64,000 nt of DNA from Rhizobium lentis (lineage in GTDB: Bacteria; Pseudomonadota; Alphaproteobacteria; Rhizobiales; Rhizobiaceae). The notes beneath the pieces were generated by a model. That model searched no databases. It was not told the origin of the DNA and saw only the letters and a program-made list of their open reading frames with translations. The first letter of the stretch is position 1. Every line of letters begins with the position of its first letter. A program made the position numbers and the translations under genes. This document shows, piece after piece, positions 45,800 to 55,207 of this stretch. The stretch lies in the NCBI RefSeq assembly GCF_017352135.1, contig NZ_CP071454.1:3373001-3437000 (forward strand), read 5' to 3'.

Positions 45800-47158
45800 T
45801 TACTTCGCGTTCAAGAACTCGCCAACCTCGAGCAGGCTGAACTCGTTGTTGTCGGCCTTGTCGACGGCGCGGCCGGCCGAGAAGGGCAGGTTGTTGTCGT
45901 TGCCGATGACGATGTGCGTGGCGTCGACGAGGTCGACGTTTTCGATCGTTACGAACGGCATGTCGTAGACGCCGTCCTTGCTGCCGGCCTTCTTCTTGTT
46001 ATCGGGATCCTGGATGTTCAACAGGTCGATATAGCCGATCTTGCGGACGGCCTTGCCGACATTGGCGTCGTTGAATTCGATCTTGTAGACGCGCTTCAGC
46101 ACGGCCGGCGTTTCGAAGCAGTCCGGCTTCGGCTGCTTCGGGTCGGCGCAGGCCTTGTCGCTGGTGCCGGCGCCGCTGTCGCGCTCGATGACGAGGGCGG
46201 TGGTGTCGTCGAGCATGTTGAAGTCGCCGATCGCCACGCCTTTGTCCTCGAGGGGATAAAGCCAGCTGCGTCCGGTCCATTTCTTCGCGGCGGCGTCGAA
46301 TTCGATGACGCGGATAGCTGTATGACCGTCGACCGTTTCCATCTTCCCGTCATCCCCGTAGATGGCGCCTTCGAGCAGGCCGTAGAGCTTGGAGCCGTCC
46401 CTCGAAATGGCGAGCCCTTCGAAGCCGCCGGAGCGCTTCAGGTTGAAGACCGGCATCTTCGTGGCCGGATTGCCCGGCAGCTGGATCAGCGGATTGTCGG
46501 GCGAAAGCACCGGCTTGCCGTCGAGCGTCGTCGGGATGACGTCGGTGAGGCGGCCTTCGGAGTCGACCTTCAGGATATAGGGACCGAATTCGTCGCCGAG
46601 CCAGAAGCCGTCGGCGACCGGCTGGATCGATTCGATGTCGAAATCGGCGCCGGTGAGGTAGCGGGTCTCGGTGCCTTCCAGCACGATCGGGAACGGCGCG
46701 ATCTTGTTGGGATCGGAGAGGAAGAGGTTCTTGATGACGTCAGCCTTGCTGCCGGCCCAGTCGAACTTCATCTGGTGCAGGAACAGCATGGAGTCCGAAG
46801 AGTTGGCCTTGGAGCCGAAGCCGTTGTCGGAGAGCGTCCAGAAGGTGCCATCGGCCATCGTCTTGATACCCGAGAAGCCCTGGATCGGCTGACCATCGAA
46901 GGGAAGCTTCAGCTCCGTGACGCGGGCGCCGTCCTTGCCGGGAACGGTGCCGAGCGCTTCGGTGCGCTTGCGGTCGGGCGTCGTGAACTTGCCGGAATGC
47001 TTGAGGAATTCGGGCGCATCGGCCGGCGCCGCAACCATGGTGTTGGCAGGCAGGATCGCCTGGGCGGCGAGCTTGGCCGGGAACTGCTGCTGGTCGGCCG
47101 AAACGGGCCCGGCAATCAGGATGAAAAGCGATACGGAAGCAAAAAGGGCGTTCTTCAT
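45800..47158 (-). CDS. Exported phytase-like/esterase-like beta-propeller protein
   Basis: Exported protein of 452 aa with a signal peptide (about 1-21, ending GPVSA|DQQ). It belongs to the 'esterase-like activity of phytase' family by its pattern GFSGIKTMADGTFWTLSDNGFG, FDIESIQPVADGFWLGDEFGPY, GFEGLAISRDGSKLYGLLEGA and FVTIENVDLVDATHIVIGNDNN. These are successive propeller blades with acidic calcium or metal sites. The biochemical substrate is not established in the family; phosphoester hydrolysis is suggested only by the name. GGGG precedes the ATG. A strong terminator follows. Confidence 0.85.
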   Translation of the reverse strand: MKNALFASVSLFILIAGPVSADQQQFPAKLAAQAILPANTMVAAPADAPEFLKHSGKFTTPDRKRTEALGTVPGKDGARVTELKLPFDGQPIQGFSGIKTMADGTFWTLSDNGFGSKANSSDSMLFLHQMKFDWAGSKADVIKNLFLSDPNKIAPFPIVLEGTETRYLTGADFDIESIQPVADGFWLGDEFGPYILKVDSEGRLTDVIPTTLDGKPVLSPDNPLIQLPGNPATKMPVFNLKRSGGFEGLAISRDGSKLYGLLEGAIYGDDGKMETVDGHTAIRVIEFDAAAKKWTGRSWLYPLEDKGVAIGDFNMLDDTTALVIERDSGAGTSDKACADPKQPKPDCFETPAVLKRVYKIEFNDANVGKAVRKIGYIDLLNIQDPDNKKKAGSKDGVYDMPFVTIENVDLVDATHIVIGNDNNLPFSAGRAVDKADNNEFSLLEVGEFLNAK

Positions 47159-47264
47159 AATATCCCCGTGGAACAGATGCGAATGGCTTCCGCTTAGCAG
47201 GGCTTCCGTGTCAGCGAATTGACGGTTGGGTGAACCTTTGGTGACGGCTGATAAAAGCGTTTGC

Positions 47265-48326
47265 TCAGCCGTGCAGAACGACGGCGGGCGTGTTAAGTAC
47301 GGTCACCGCGCGCGAGGAAAGCGCCATGACGCCGAGCGCCTGGCCGCGTCCCTTGACGGCATGGATGCCGAGATCTTCGCAGGAGATGTCGTCGGGAAAG
47401 GTCATGCGCCGGGCAAGCTCGGCGGAGATCAGCACCTGCCGGTTCAGGCTGCGGCAGAGCGTCTCTAGCCGGGCGGTCGTGTTCACCGTATCGCCGAAAT
47501 AGCTGATCTTGTGGTGGTCGACGCCGACTTCCGCGGTGATGATGTCGCCGCCGTGAAGGGCGGCGCGAAGCTTCGGCACTTGTCCGTAATTTTTCCGCCA
47601 GCCGGCCGCGTTGGCGTCGATATCGGCAAGGATGTCGAAAATGCAGCGAACGCAGCGCGCATCCTTGATGCCGCGGGCAAGCGGCCAGGTGATGATTGCC
47701 GCATCGCCGACATAGTCATTGATCATGCCCTTGTGGCGCCGGACCGGCTCCGCGAAGGTCGCAAACAGCGAGCTCAGCAGCTGCTGTGCCCGAAGGTCGC
47801 CATGCTTTTCGGCAAAAGCCGTCGAATCGACGAGATCGATGAACAGGAAGACACGCTCTTCCCTGACCGGATTGCGATAGCGGCTGATGAGCATGCTGAC
47901 GAATACCTCGCGGCCGAGCAGTTCCCTCACGCGCAGGATGAAGATCAGCGCCAGGCAGACGGCAAGCGCATAGAGGAAGACCTCGAACGGCATGATGACG
48001 AGGTCGAGGAGCGAAGACGGCTTCACCATGCCGAGCGACCAGAGCAGCAGGCCGGCGCAGGCAAAGCCGACGCTCATCAGGATTTCGTAGATCACCAGCT
48101 CCGTGATGATGAAGACGAAGGTCGGCAGCCTGTGGATGCGTCTGTAGAGCGTGCGAAACAGCAGCTTGCGTTCGAAGGCAAGGATCGGCATGCCGATGAA
48201 GAGCGCGAAGATCGCCCCGACGACCGGCGTCTGATTGGAGTAGAACATGAGATCATAGACGACGCCGCTGGCAGCCAGCACGATCGTAATCAAGATCCAG
48301 TTCTGCGTCGGAGATATTTCCCGCAT
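47265..48326 (-). CDS. Membrane-anchored class III adenylate/guanylate cyclase
   Basis: A 353-aa protein: four to five membrane helices (about 10-135), then a class III cyclase domain (about 155-335). Both metal aspartates are present, D164 in FIDLVDSTAF and D208 in NDYVGDAAI. The C-terminal ISYFGDTVNTTARLE holds the base-selecting/transition-state region. Rhizobia have many such cyclases. The N-terminal membrane part has no recognised sensor domain. A single gene, upstream of the phytase-like gene with 106 bases between. Confidence 0.88.
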   Translation of the reverse strand: MREISPTQNWILITIVLAASGVVYDLMFYSNQTPVVGAIFALFIGMPILAFERKLLFRTLYRRIHRLPTFVFIITELVIYEILMSVGFACAGLLLWSLGMVKPSSLLDLVIMPFEVFLYALAVCLALIFILRVRELLGREVFVSMLISRYRNPVREERVFLFIDLVDSTAFAEKHGDLRAQQLLSSLFATFAEPVRRHKGMINDYVGDAAIITWPLARGIKDARCVRCIFDILADIDANAAGWRKNYGQVPKLRAALHGGDIITAEVGVDHHKISYFGDTVNTTARLETLCRSLNRQVLISAELARRMTFPDDISCEDLGIHAVKGRGQALGVMALSSRAVTVLNTPAVVLHG

Positions 48327-48501
48327 GCGGCCTCTTCGCCCTGAGCTTTCCTCCAGTCATTGTTTCAGCTGGGGAAAAAGCGTCAAGCGGATTCGAATTG
48401 ATGGATGTCGCCCGACGTTTGCAGCGGGAGGATAACGGCATGCATGAAAACAAGGACTAAAATGCGTCGCTTGAATTACGTGATGCGAAGCGCCTTTGCT
48501 T

Positions 48502-49647
48502 TTAGAGGCTGACGGTTTCAACCTTCCGGCCGGCGAAACGCAGGCCGATCTGGCCCTGGATCAACTGCAGCGCCGGCTCGCCGAAAAGGTCGCGTCGCCA
48601 GCCGTGCAGGGCAGCGACATCGGCCTTTTCGCCATCGGCGGCGATCCTGTCCAGATCCTCGCTATTGGCGATCACCTTCGGCGCCACGCCATGTTTTTCC
48701 GAGATCAGCTTCAGCAGGACCTTCAAGAGTTCGACGGCGGCCGCTGCGCCCTCGGGCGCCTGCGCCTGACGCGGCACATGCGGCATCTCGGCCTTCGGAA
48801 GAGCGAGCGCCGCGTTGACCGCTTCGACGACTGCCGTCCCGGCTGCCGAACGCTCCCAGCCCTTGGGAATGGTGCGCAAGCGCCCGAGCGCTTCGGAATC
48901 CTTGGGCTGCTGCTGGGCGATCTCATAGATCGCATCGTCCTTCAACACGCGTGACCGCGGCACGTTGCGGGCCCGCGCCTCGCGCTCTCGCCAGGCGGCG
49001 ACAAATTTCAGGATCGCCAGTTCCTGCGGCTTGCGCAGACGCATCTTCAACCGCTGCCAGGCATCGTCGGGATGCATGTCGTAGGTTTCGCGCGCCTCGA
49101 GGATGTCCATTTCCTCGCGGAGCCAGGACGTGCGGCCTTCGCGATCGAGTTCCGCCTTCAGCGACAGGTAGACGTCGCGCAGGTGAGTGACGTCGGCCAG
49201 CGCATACTCCAGCTGTTTGTCGGAGAGCGGCCGGCGGCTCCAGTCGGTGAAGCGCGATGACTTGTCGATGTGGACGTTCTTGATGCGGCTGACCAGTTGG
49301 TCGTAGGAGACGCTGTCGCCGAAACCGCAGACCATGGCGGCAACCTGCGTATCGAAGATCGGATGCGGAATGAGGTTGCCGCGATTGAAGATGATTTCGA
49401 TATCCTGGCGCGCCGCATGAAAGACCTTCAGCACCTTCGTGTCGGCCATCAGCGCGAAGAAGGGGGCGAGATCGATGCCCTTCGCCAGCGGGTCGACGAG
49501 GACTTCCAGTGTCGGGCTTGCCATCTGGATCAGGCAGAGCTCCGGCCAGAATGTCGTCTCACGCAGGAATTCGGTGTCGATGGTAATGAAGTCGGACTTG
49601 GCCAGCTCTTTGCAGGCGGCCGCCAAATCGGCGGTGGTTTCGATCAT
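48502..49647 (-). CDS. rnd: Ribonuclease D
   Basis: 3'-5' exonuclease for tRNA 3'-end trimming, 381 aa. The DEDDy exonuclease site begins DTEFLRE (D24, E26), continues with VFHAARQDIEI and YALADVTHLRDVY. The C-terminal HRDC domain is present (about 210-290, LKMRLRKPQELAILKFVAAWRE). The ATG at 49647 has a weak ribosome binding site. In alphaproteobacteria rnd often precedes aspS as it does here across the multicopper oxidase. Confidence 0.95.
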   Translation of the reverse strand: MIETTADLAAACKELAKSDFITIDTEFLRETTFWPELCLIQMASPTLEVLVDPLAKGIDLAPFFALMADTKVLKVFHAARQDIEIIFNRGNLIPHPIFDTQVAAMVCGFGDSVSYDQLVSRIKNVHIDKSSRFTDWSRRPLSDKQLEYALADVTHLRDVYLSLKAELDREGRTSWLREEMDILEARETYDMHPDDAWQRLKMRLRKPQELAILKFVAAWREREARARNVPRSRVLKDDAIYEIAQQQPKDSEALGRLRTIPKGWERSAAGTAVVEAVNAALALPKAEMPHVPRQAQAPEGAAAAVELLKVLLKLISEKHGVAPKVIANSEDLDRIAADGEKADVAALHGWRRDLFGEPALQLIQGQIGLRFAGRKVETVSL

Positions 49648-49779
49648 ATCATTTCATTCGCAAGGAAAAGGTCGGTTGAACCTTCCTTCTCCTTTCGCTT
49701 CGATATGTCAATACAATAGCATAGGCTTCGCGCATTACTTGAAGAAGAATCGCGTCCAAACTGAGGCCAAGCGAATGCT

Positions 49780-51171
49780 TCAGCTTACTCTGATATAGCT
49801 GGTCATTCCCGTCTTCTGATGTTCGATGATGTGGCAATGCAGCACCCAGTCGCCGGGATTGTCGGCGACGAGGGCCAATTGCACCTTCTCGTCCGGCTGG
49901 ACGAGATAGGTATCGGACACCAGCGGCATCACCTCCCGCGTCGACGAGGAGATCACCGTGAAACTCATTCCGTGCAGATGGATCGGATGTGCGTGCGGCG
50001 TGGTGTTCTCAAGATTGAAGACATAGCTCCTGCCGAGTTTCAGTTCCGCCAGCGGCGCCGTCGGATCTGATGTATCGCCCGGCCACGGCACCTTGTTGAT
50101 CGCCCAGAAACTGTAGCCGAGCGTGCCGCAGATACTGTCGACGGCGGCATCTTCCGCGGTGGCGCTCAGCACCAGCGGGATTTGTTCGGCTGCGGAAAGA
50201 TCGGCCTTCGGAACAGGATTTGGGCCAAGAGGCCCTAGATCGCCGATATCGCGCTTCAATGATGGTCCAACCGCACGCAGGCTGGCGATCGTCTTCGGCG
50301 CCGTGCCGCGGATGTCTTCCAGCGTCGCGATGGCGCCTTCTCCGTCAGGCATACGCACGGCAAGATCGAGCCGTTGCCCCGGCCCGATCTGCAAAAGGTC
50401 GAGAGAAAAGCGCTTCGGCACCGGATTGCCGTCGATCGCAATGACGGTCGCTTCGGCGCCCGTCATCTTCAGCGAGAAGATGCGCGTCACGTCGGTGATG
50501 GCAATGCGCAGCCGCACCACCCCGCCTGCCGGCGCGTCATACTGCGGTTCCTGATGCCAGTTGGCGGTGCGCACCGTGCCGTAGGTGCCGCTCTTGGCAG
50601 CATCGCGCGGCCGGAAAGGCGCGATGAACTGTCCATCGCCGCCGAGCCGCCAGTCACGCAGGTTCAGGAGCACCTCGGCATCGAACTTGGGATCGGCCGG
50701 ATCCTCGACGACGAGCATGCCGGTCATGCCGTGTCCCATCTGTGTCAGCGTGTTGCAATGCGGATGATACCAGAAGGTGCCGGCATCGGGCGGCGTGAAT
50801 GCATAGTCGAAACTGTCGCCGATATAGACATAGGGCTGCGTCACGAAGGGCACGCCATCCATGCGGTTGTCGATGCGAAGCCCGTGCCAGTGGATCGTGG
50901 TGGGCTCGTCGAGCTCGTTTTTCAGCCGTGCCGCAAAGGGCCGCCCCTTGGTCATTTTCAGAACCGGCGGCATGCCGTCATGGCCCCAGCTCATGATATC
51001 CCGGGTCGGTCCCGCCGCCGTCAGCATGGCCTCGGTCTTGAGCGCCGTCAGCAGCTGTGGCTCGGGTGCCGCCTCGGCAAGCCCGATTTTGCCGCCTATG
51101 CCGATGCCGGCACCATAGGCGCCGGCAAGGGCGGAGGCCTTCAGCAGGTTGCGGCGGGTCAGGAGAGGCAT
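49780..51171 (-). CDS. Tat-exported multicopper oxidase (CueO/CopA-like)
   Basis: Periplasmic copper oxidase, 463 aa. The Tat signal is LLTRRNLLKASALAGAYG (twin R6-R7) with cleavage near AEAAPEP. Copper motifs in order: HWHGL (94-98), WYHPHCN (HPH 136-138), HPIHLH (395-400) and HCHIIEHQKTGM (445-456, type 1 copper with M456). All ten His and the Cys are in place, so it should be active. Likely role is Cu(I) oxidation in copper tolerance or oxidation of phenolics/metals. Divergent from aspS. No copper-chaperone or efflux gene is next to it. Confidence 0.92.
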   Translation of the reverse strand: MPLLTRRNLLKASALAGAYGAGIGIGGKIGLAEAAPEPQLLTALKTEAMLTAAGPTRDIMSWGHDGMPPVLKMTKGRPFAARLKNELDEPTTIHWHGLRIDNRMDGVPFVTQPYVYIGDSFDYAFTPPDAGTFWYHPHCNTLTQMGHGMTGMLVVEDPADPKFDAEVLLNLRDWRLGGDGQFIAPFRPRDAAKSGTYGTVRTANWHQEPQYDAPAGGVVRLRIAITDVTRIFSLKMTGAEATVIAIDGNPVPKRFSLDLLQIGPGQRLDLAVRMPDGEGAIATLEDIRGTAPKTIASLRAVGPSLKRDIGDLGPLGPNPVPKADLSAAEQIPLVLSATAEDAAVDSICGTLGYSFWAINKVPWPGDTSDPTAPLAELKLGRSYVFNLENTTPHAHPIHLHGMSFTVISSSTREVMPLVSDTYLVQPDEKVQLALVADNPGDWVLHCHIIEHQKTGMTSYIRVS

Positions 51172-51424
51172 GCGGCAGGCTCCGGGTGAAATTGCCGATC
51201 CTTTTAAAGTTGAGCTGCATCTTCATCAATATGGGAAGCGCGGCCAAACTGCCGCAGCCTGCGGGTCGCAGCCTCGCCACAAAGGCGTGGCAAACGCCCG
51301 GCTGCGCGCACCAAGCCTTGACAAATCGGAGCGTCCATGCGCTTTTCCGCCCGATTTTCTTGTCGGCGCTTGAGGGTCGTTGAACCCTTGCTGCCGTCTT
51401 AAGCCACATTCCAGGATTGAGATC

Positions 51425-53215
51425 ATGCATCGCTACCGCAGCCACACATGCGCCGCCCTCCGCAAGACGGATGTCGGCTCGACCGTCCGTATTTCCGGCT
51501 GGGTTCATCGCGTTCGCGACCATGGCGGCGTTCTGTTCATCGACCTTCGCGATCATTATGGCATCACCCAGGTCGTCGCCGATCCGGACAGCCCGGCCTT
51601 CAAGACGGCCGAGACCGTCCGCGGCGAATGGGTTATCCGCATCGACGGCCTCGTCAAGGCCCGCACCGAAGACACCATCAACAAGACGATGGCGACCGGC
51701 GAGATCGAGCTCTACGCCCAGGAGATCGAAGTGCTCTCCGCCGCCAAGGAACTGCCGCTGCCGGTATTCGGCGAGCCGGATTATCCCGAGGACGTTCGCC
51801 TCAAGTATCGCTTCCTCGATCTTCGCCGCGAGACCCTGCACAAGAACATCGTCAAGCGCACCCAGGTGATTTCGGCCATGCGCCGTGAAATGGGCGGCGC
51901 GGGCTTTACCGAATATACAACGCCGATCCTGACGGCTTCCTCGCCGGAAGGCGCACGCGACTTCCTCGTGCCGAGCCGTATTCACCCCGGTACCTTCTAC
52001 GCCCTGCCGCAGGCGCCGCAGCAGTACAAGCAGCTGCTGATGGTCGCGGGCTTCGACCGCTACTTCCAGATTGCGCCGTGCTTCCGCGACGAAGACCCGC
52101 GCGCCGACCGCCTGCCGGGCGAATTCTACCAGCTTGACCTCGAAATGAGCTTCGTGACCCAGGAAGACGTCTGGAACACCATGGGCCCGCTGATGACCAA
52201 GGTGTTCGAGGAGTTTGCCGAGGGCAAGCCGGTTACCAAGGAATGGCCGCGCATCCCCTATGACGAGGCGATCCGCAAGTATGGTTCGGACAAGCCGGAC
52301 CTGCGCAACCCGATCGTGATGGAGGCGGTGACCGAACATTTCGCCGGCTCCGGCTTCAAGGTCTTCGCCGGCATGATCGCCTCCAACCCGAAGGTTCAGA
52401 TCTGGGCGATCCCCGCCAAGACCGGCGGCTCGCGCGCCTTCTGCGACCGTATGAACGCATGGGCGCAGAGCCAGGGCCAGCCCGGTCTCGGTTATATCTT
52501 CTGGCGCAGCGAAAACGACAAGCTCGAAGGCGCCGGCCCGCTTGCCAAGAACATCGGCGAGGAGCGCACCGACGCGATCCGCACCCAGCTCGGTCTCGGC
52601 GATGGTGATGCCTGCTTCTTCGTCGCCGGCGAGCCGGAAAAGTTCTACAAGTTTGCCGGTGAGGCTCGCACCAAGGCCGGCGAAGAACTCAACCTCGTCG
52701 ACCGCGACCGCTTCGAACTGTGCTGGATTGTCGACTTCCCCTTCTTCGAATGGAACGAGGAGGAGAAGAAAGTCGATTTCGCCCACAACCCGTTCTCGAT
52801 GCCGCAAGGCGGTCTTGACGCGCTGCAGAACCAGGATCCGCTGACGATCAAGGCTTTCCAGTATGACGCCGTCTGCAACGGCTTCGAAATCGCCTCTGGT
52901 TCGATCCGCAACCAGTCGCCGGAAACCATGGTCGCCGCCTTCGAGAAGGTGGGGCTGAGCCAGCAGGACGTCGAGGATCGTTTCGGCGGGCTCTATCGCG
53001 CCTTCCAGTATGGCGCGCCTCCGCATGGCGGCGCGGCCTTCGGCATCGACCGCATCATCATGCTGCTCGTCGGCGCGAAGAACCTGCGTGAAATCTCGCT
53101 CTTCCCGATGAACCAGCAGGCCCAGGATCTGCTGATGGGCGCGCCGAGCCCGGCAACGCCGACGCAACTGCGCGAGCTTGCGATCCGGCCGATCCCGCCA
53201 GTGAAAAAGGACTGA
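51425..53215 (+). CDS. aspS: Aspartate-tRNA ligase
   Basis: Class IIb aminoacyl-tRNA synthetase, 596 aa. The OB-fold anticodon-binding domain ([20 protein letters not shown]) leads. Class II motifs follow: motif 2 [19 protein letters not shown] and motif 3 near [11 protein letters not shown] (catalytic Arg of GIDR). The bacterial GAD insertion domain is present (about 290-420). ATG at 51425 follows the weak GGATTGAGATC. Whether it is discriminating or also charges tRNA-Asn cannot be told by eye. A terminator follows. Confidence 0.97.
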   Translation: MHRYRSHTCAALRKTDVGSTVRISGWVHRVRDHGGVLFIDLRDHYGITQVVADPDSPAFKTAETVRGEWVIRIDGLVKARTEDTINKTMATGEIELYAQEIEVLSAAKELPLPVFGEPDYPEDVRLKYRFLDLRRETLHKNIVKRTQVISAMRREMGGAGFTEYTTPILTASSPEGARDFLVPSRIHPGTFYALPQAPQQYKQLLMVAGFDRYFQIAPCFRDEDPRADRLPGEFYQLDLEMSFVTQEDVWNTMGPLMTKVFEEFAEGKPVTKEWPRIPYDEAIRKYGSDKPDLRNPIVMEAVTEHFAGSGFKVFAGMIASNPKVQIWAIPAKTGGSRAFCDRMNAWAQSQGQPGLGYIFWRSENDKLEGAGPLAKNIGEERTDAIRTQLGLGDGDACFFVAGEPEKFYKFAGEARTKAGEELNLVDRDRFELCWIVDFPFFEWNEEEKKVDFAHNPFSMPQGGLDALQNQDPLTIKAFQYDAVCNGFEIASGSIRNQSPETMVAAFEKVGLSQQDVEDRFGGLYRAFQYGAPPHGGAAFGIDRIIMLLVGAKNLREISLFPMNQQAQDLLMGAPSPATPTQLRELAIRPIPPVKKD

Positions 53216-53236
53216 GTTCGGCTCATTTTCGAACGG

Positions 53237-53267
53237 AAAAGCCCGGCGATGGTTGTCGCCGGGCTTT
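53237..53267. terminator. Rho-independent terminator after aspS
   Basis: AAAAGCCCGGCGA, a short loop, then TCGCCGGGCTTTT. It lies between aspS and the convergent beta-lactamase-fold gene; both could use it. Confidence 0.9.
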
Positions 53268-53280
53268 TGCTTTCGGTCGC

Positions 53281-54450
53281 TCACAAAGCCGCGTAGATCG
53301 CCTCGCGAAGATCGACCGTGAATTTGCCCCACATGCCTTCGAGTGTGGTGTTCGTCAGCGCAACGACGGTCAGTCCGTTGACTGGATCGATGAACCAGCT
53401 ATGGCCGTAGACACCGCCCCATTTCAACGTGCCGGCCGGGAAGGGGACGCCTGCCGCGACCGGATCGGTGATTACAGACCAGCCGAAGCCGAAGCCGGAG
53501 CCGGGTTCGTATTGCTGGCGGTGGCCCCCGGCTTGGTCCGTTGTCATCATCTTTATGGTTTCGCTCGAGAGCAGCGGTGCGCCGCCCTTGCGGATGGTTT
53601 CGAGTACGGCGAGCACGTCGCTGGCCGTTCCCGCCATGCCGGCGCCGCCCGAATGATAGGAGGCAGGGTTGAAGATGCGGTTTGGCGCGAAGCGGATAGG
53701 CCCCATCAGCGACATCACCACCGCATTCTCGCCCATCAGCGCCGGTTCAGGTGACGCATCCATATAGGCGGCCGCGAGCCGGCTGCGGTCGCGAACCGAA
53801 AATGCGGTATCGACAAGCCCAAGTGGCCTCGTCACCAGTTCGGCAACTGCGTCGCCCAGCGGCATGCCGGTTTCCGCCTCGATGACGCCGCCGATAACAT
53901 CCATGGCCACGGAATATTGCCAGTCGCTGCCGGGGGCAAAGCGCAGCGGCGCGCTTGCGATCCGCCGCAGGTTCTCGGCAAGGGGCAGTCCCGGTTGGTC
54001 GAGGCCATCGGAAACGCCGGCGGTGATATAGGATCCGCCATCCTCTTCGGAGAAGCTGTAGCCGAGACCGGACGTGTGGGTCAGCAGGTGGCGAATGCGA
54101 ATGGTGGCTTCGCCGCCGTCGGGCAGCCTCGGACGGAAGTCCGGCAGCCATTTCGCAACCGTGTCGTCGAGTCCGATCCTTCCCTGCTCGACGAGACGCA
54201 TTGCGGCGATAGTGACGATCGGCTTGGTGATGGAGGCGAGCCTGAAGATAGCATCCTCGCGCATCGCCAGACGGCTTTCGCGATCGGCAAAGCCTGCGGC
54301 GCGGCGGTGGGCAATCTCTCCGTCGCGGGCGACGAGGACCACCGTTCCCACAAGCCGCTTATCGTCGAGCGCGCTTGTGATTGCGGCGTCAACCGCCGTG
54401 GCAAGGGATGAATGCCTGCTGGCGGTTGCCTTTTCGAGGGGGAGACTCAT
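53281..54450 (-). CDS. Serine hydrolase of the beta-lactamase/class C fold
   Basis: A 389-aa member of the beta-lactamase/penicillin-binding/esterase fold. The nucleophile motif S73-I-T-K76 (LASITKPI) and the Tyr motif Y179-S-V (WQYSVAMDVIGG) are present, with KWGGVYGHSWFIDP as the third region. No signal peptide is seen, so it is probably a cytosolic esterase, transesterase or D-aminopeptidase rather than a true lactamase. The ATG at 54450 is preceded by AGGAGG. It is divergent from a TetR regulator, probably its controller. Confidence 0.87.
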   Translation of the reverse strand: MSLPLEKATASRHSSLATAVDAAITSALDDKRLVGTVVLVARDGEIAHRRAAGFADRESRLAMREDAIFRLASITKPIVTIAAMRLVEQGRIGLDDTVAKWLPDFRPRLPDGGEATIRIRHLLTHTSGLGYSFSEEDGGSYITAGVSDGLDQPGLPLAENLRRIASAPLRFAPGSDWQYSVAMDVIGGVIEAETGMPLGDAVAELVTRPLGLVDTAFSVRDRSRLAAAYMDASPEPALMGENAVVMSLMGPIRFAPNRIFNPASYHSGGAGMAGTASDVLAVLETIRKGGAPLLSSETIKMMTTDQAGGHRQQYEPGSGFGFGWSVITDPVAAGVPFPAGTLKWGGVYGHSWFIDPVNGLTVVALTNTTLEGMWGKFTVDLREAIYAAL

Positions 54451-54469
54451 CGGATCACACCTCCTATAA

Positions 54470-54529
54470 TCACAATGACCGTTCCTGAATATAGCAGGAT
54501 GCCCGGAATTTCTAGAGTGATCGTTGTGA
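54470..54529. promoter_or_regulatory. Candidate divergent operator/promoter between beta-lactamase-fold gene and tetR
   Basis: TCACAATGA (54470-54478) and TCGTTGTGA (54521-54529) are inverted copies with one mismatch, 42 bases apart. Between them the minus strand has CTATAT, a good alphaproteobacterial -10. This is a candidate autoregulatory region. Confidence 0.4.
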
Positions 54530-55158
54530 AAAATAGTGACGACGTGAAAAATCCTCCCGCCCGTCGCAGAGGCCGCCCACCGGCTTTCGATCGTGAGGCC
54601 GTTCTGGCAGCCGCCCGAGAGACCTTCTGGGCGCATGGATATGAAGGGGCCTCGATCGCCGATCTCACCGCCGCCATGGGGATCACGCCGCAAAGCCTTT
54701 ATGCCGCCTTCAACTCGAAGGCCGATCTCTATCGCGAGGCGCTGCAGCAATACCGGACGCTGGGCGCGAACACTTTCTCTGCGCTCGCGGAGCCGATCGA
54801 CACCCTTTCCGCCTTCGAGCGCATATTGCGGGGTTCGGCCGCGATCTTCTCGGCGCCGGGGCATCCGAAAGGCTGCATGATCTCAACGGCGGTGCTGAAC
54901 TGCGCCAGCGAAAATGACGCCATTGCCGATCATGTCGCGGCTCTGCGCCGCCAGTCGCTGGATGCCTTTGCAGCGAGGATCGAGCGTGGCATTCGCGAGG
55001 GCGATATCAGGCCCGAGACCAACGCACGCGCGCTGGCGCGGTTCCTTGGCGCTATCGTGCAAGGGATGTCGGTGCAGGCGAGGGACGGGGCATCCCTTGA
55101 GGAGTTACTCGACATCGCAGCTCTTGCGACCGCCGAAGTCGCCCGCCACCGCGCCTGA
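54499..55158 (+). CDS. TetR/AcrR family transcriptional regulator
   Basis: TetR-type repressor of about 219 aa. A basic leader (RRRGRPPAFDREAVL) precedes the HTH (YEGASIADLTAAMGITPQSLYAAFNSKADLYREAL). The C-terminal ligand-binding domain shows HPKGCMISTAVLNC, the AcrR-like C-terminal pattern. The start is uncertain: ATG at 54499 is used, but GTG codons at 54517 and 54526 in the same frame would place the start after the inverted-repeat half-sites. Divergent with the beta-lactamase-fold gene it probably regulates. A terminator follows. Confidence 0.85.
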   Translation: MPGISRVIVVKNSDDVKNPPARRRGRPPAFDREAVLAAARETFWAHGYEGASIADLTAAMGITPQSLYAAFNSKADLYREALQQYRTLGANTFSALAEPIDTLSAFERILRGSAAIFSAPGHPKGCMISTAVLNCASENDAIADHVAALRRQSLDAFAARIERGIREGDIRPETNARALARFLGAIVQGMSVQARDGASLEELLDIAALATAEVARHRA

Positions 55159-55160
55159 AA

Positions 55161-55189
55161 AAAGGCCCGGCCTACGCTGCCGGGCCTTT
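55161..55189 (+). terminator. Rho-independent terminator after tetR
   Basis: AAAGGCCCGGC, loop, GCCGGGCCTTT directly after the stop codon, between the convergent tetR and periplasmic protein genes. Confidence 0.85.
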
Positions 55190-55207
55190 CATGGCGAGAT
55201 CAGGCGA

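Noticed and set aside
50978..53332. A very long open frame antisense to aspS and the multicopper oxidase
   Set aside because: It mirrors aspS codon use at high GC and has no domain-like sequence; aspS is certain on the other strand.
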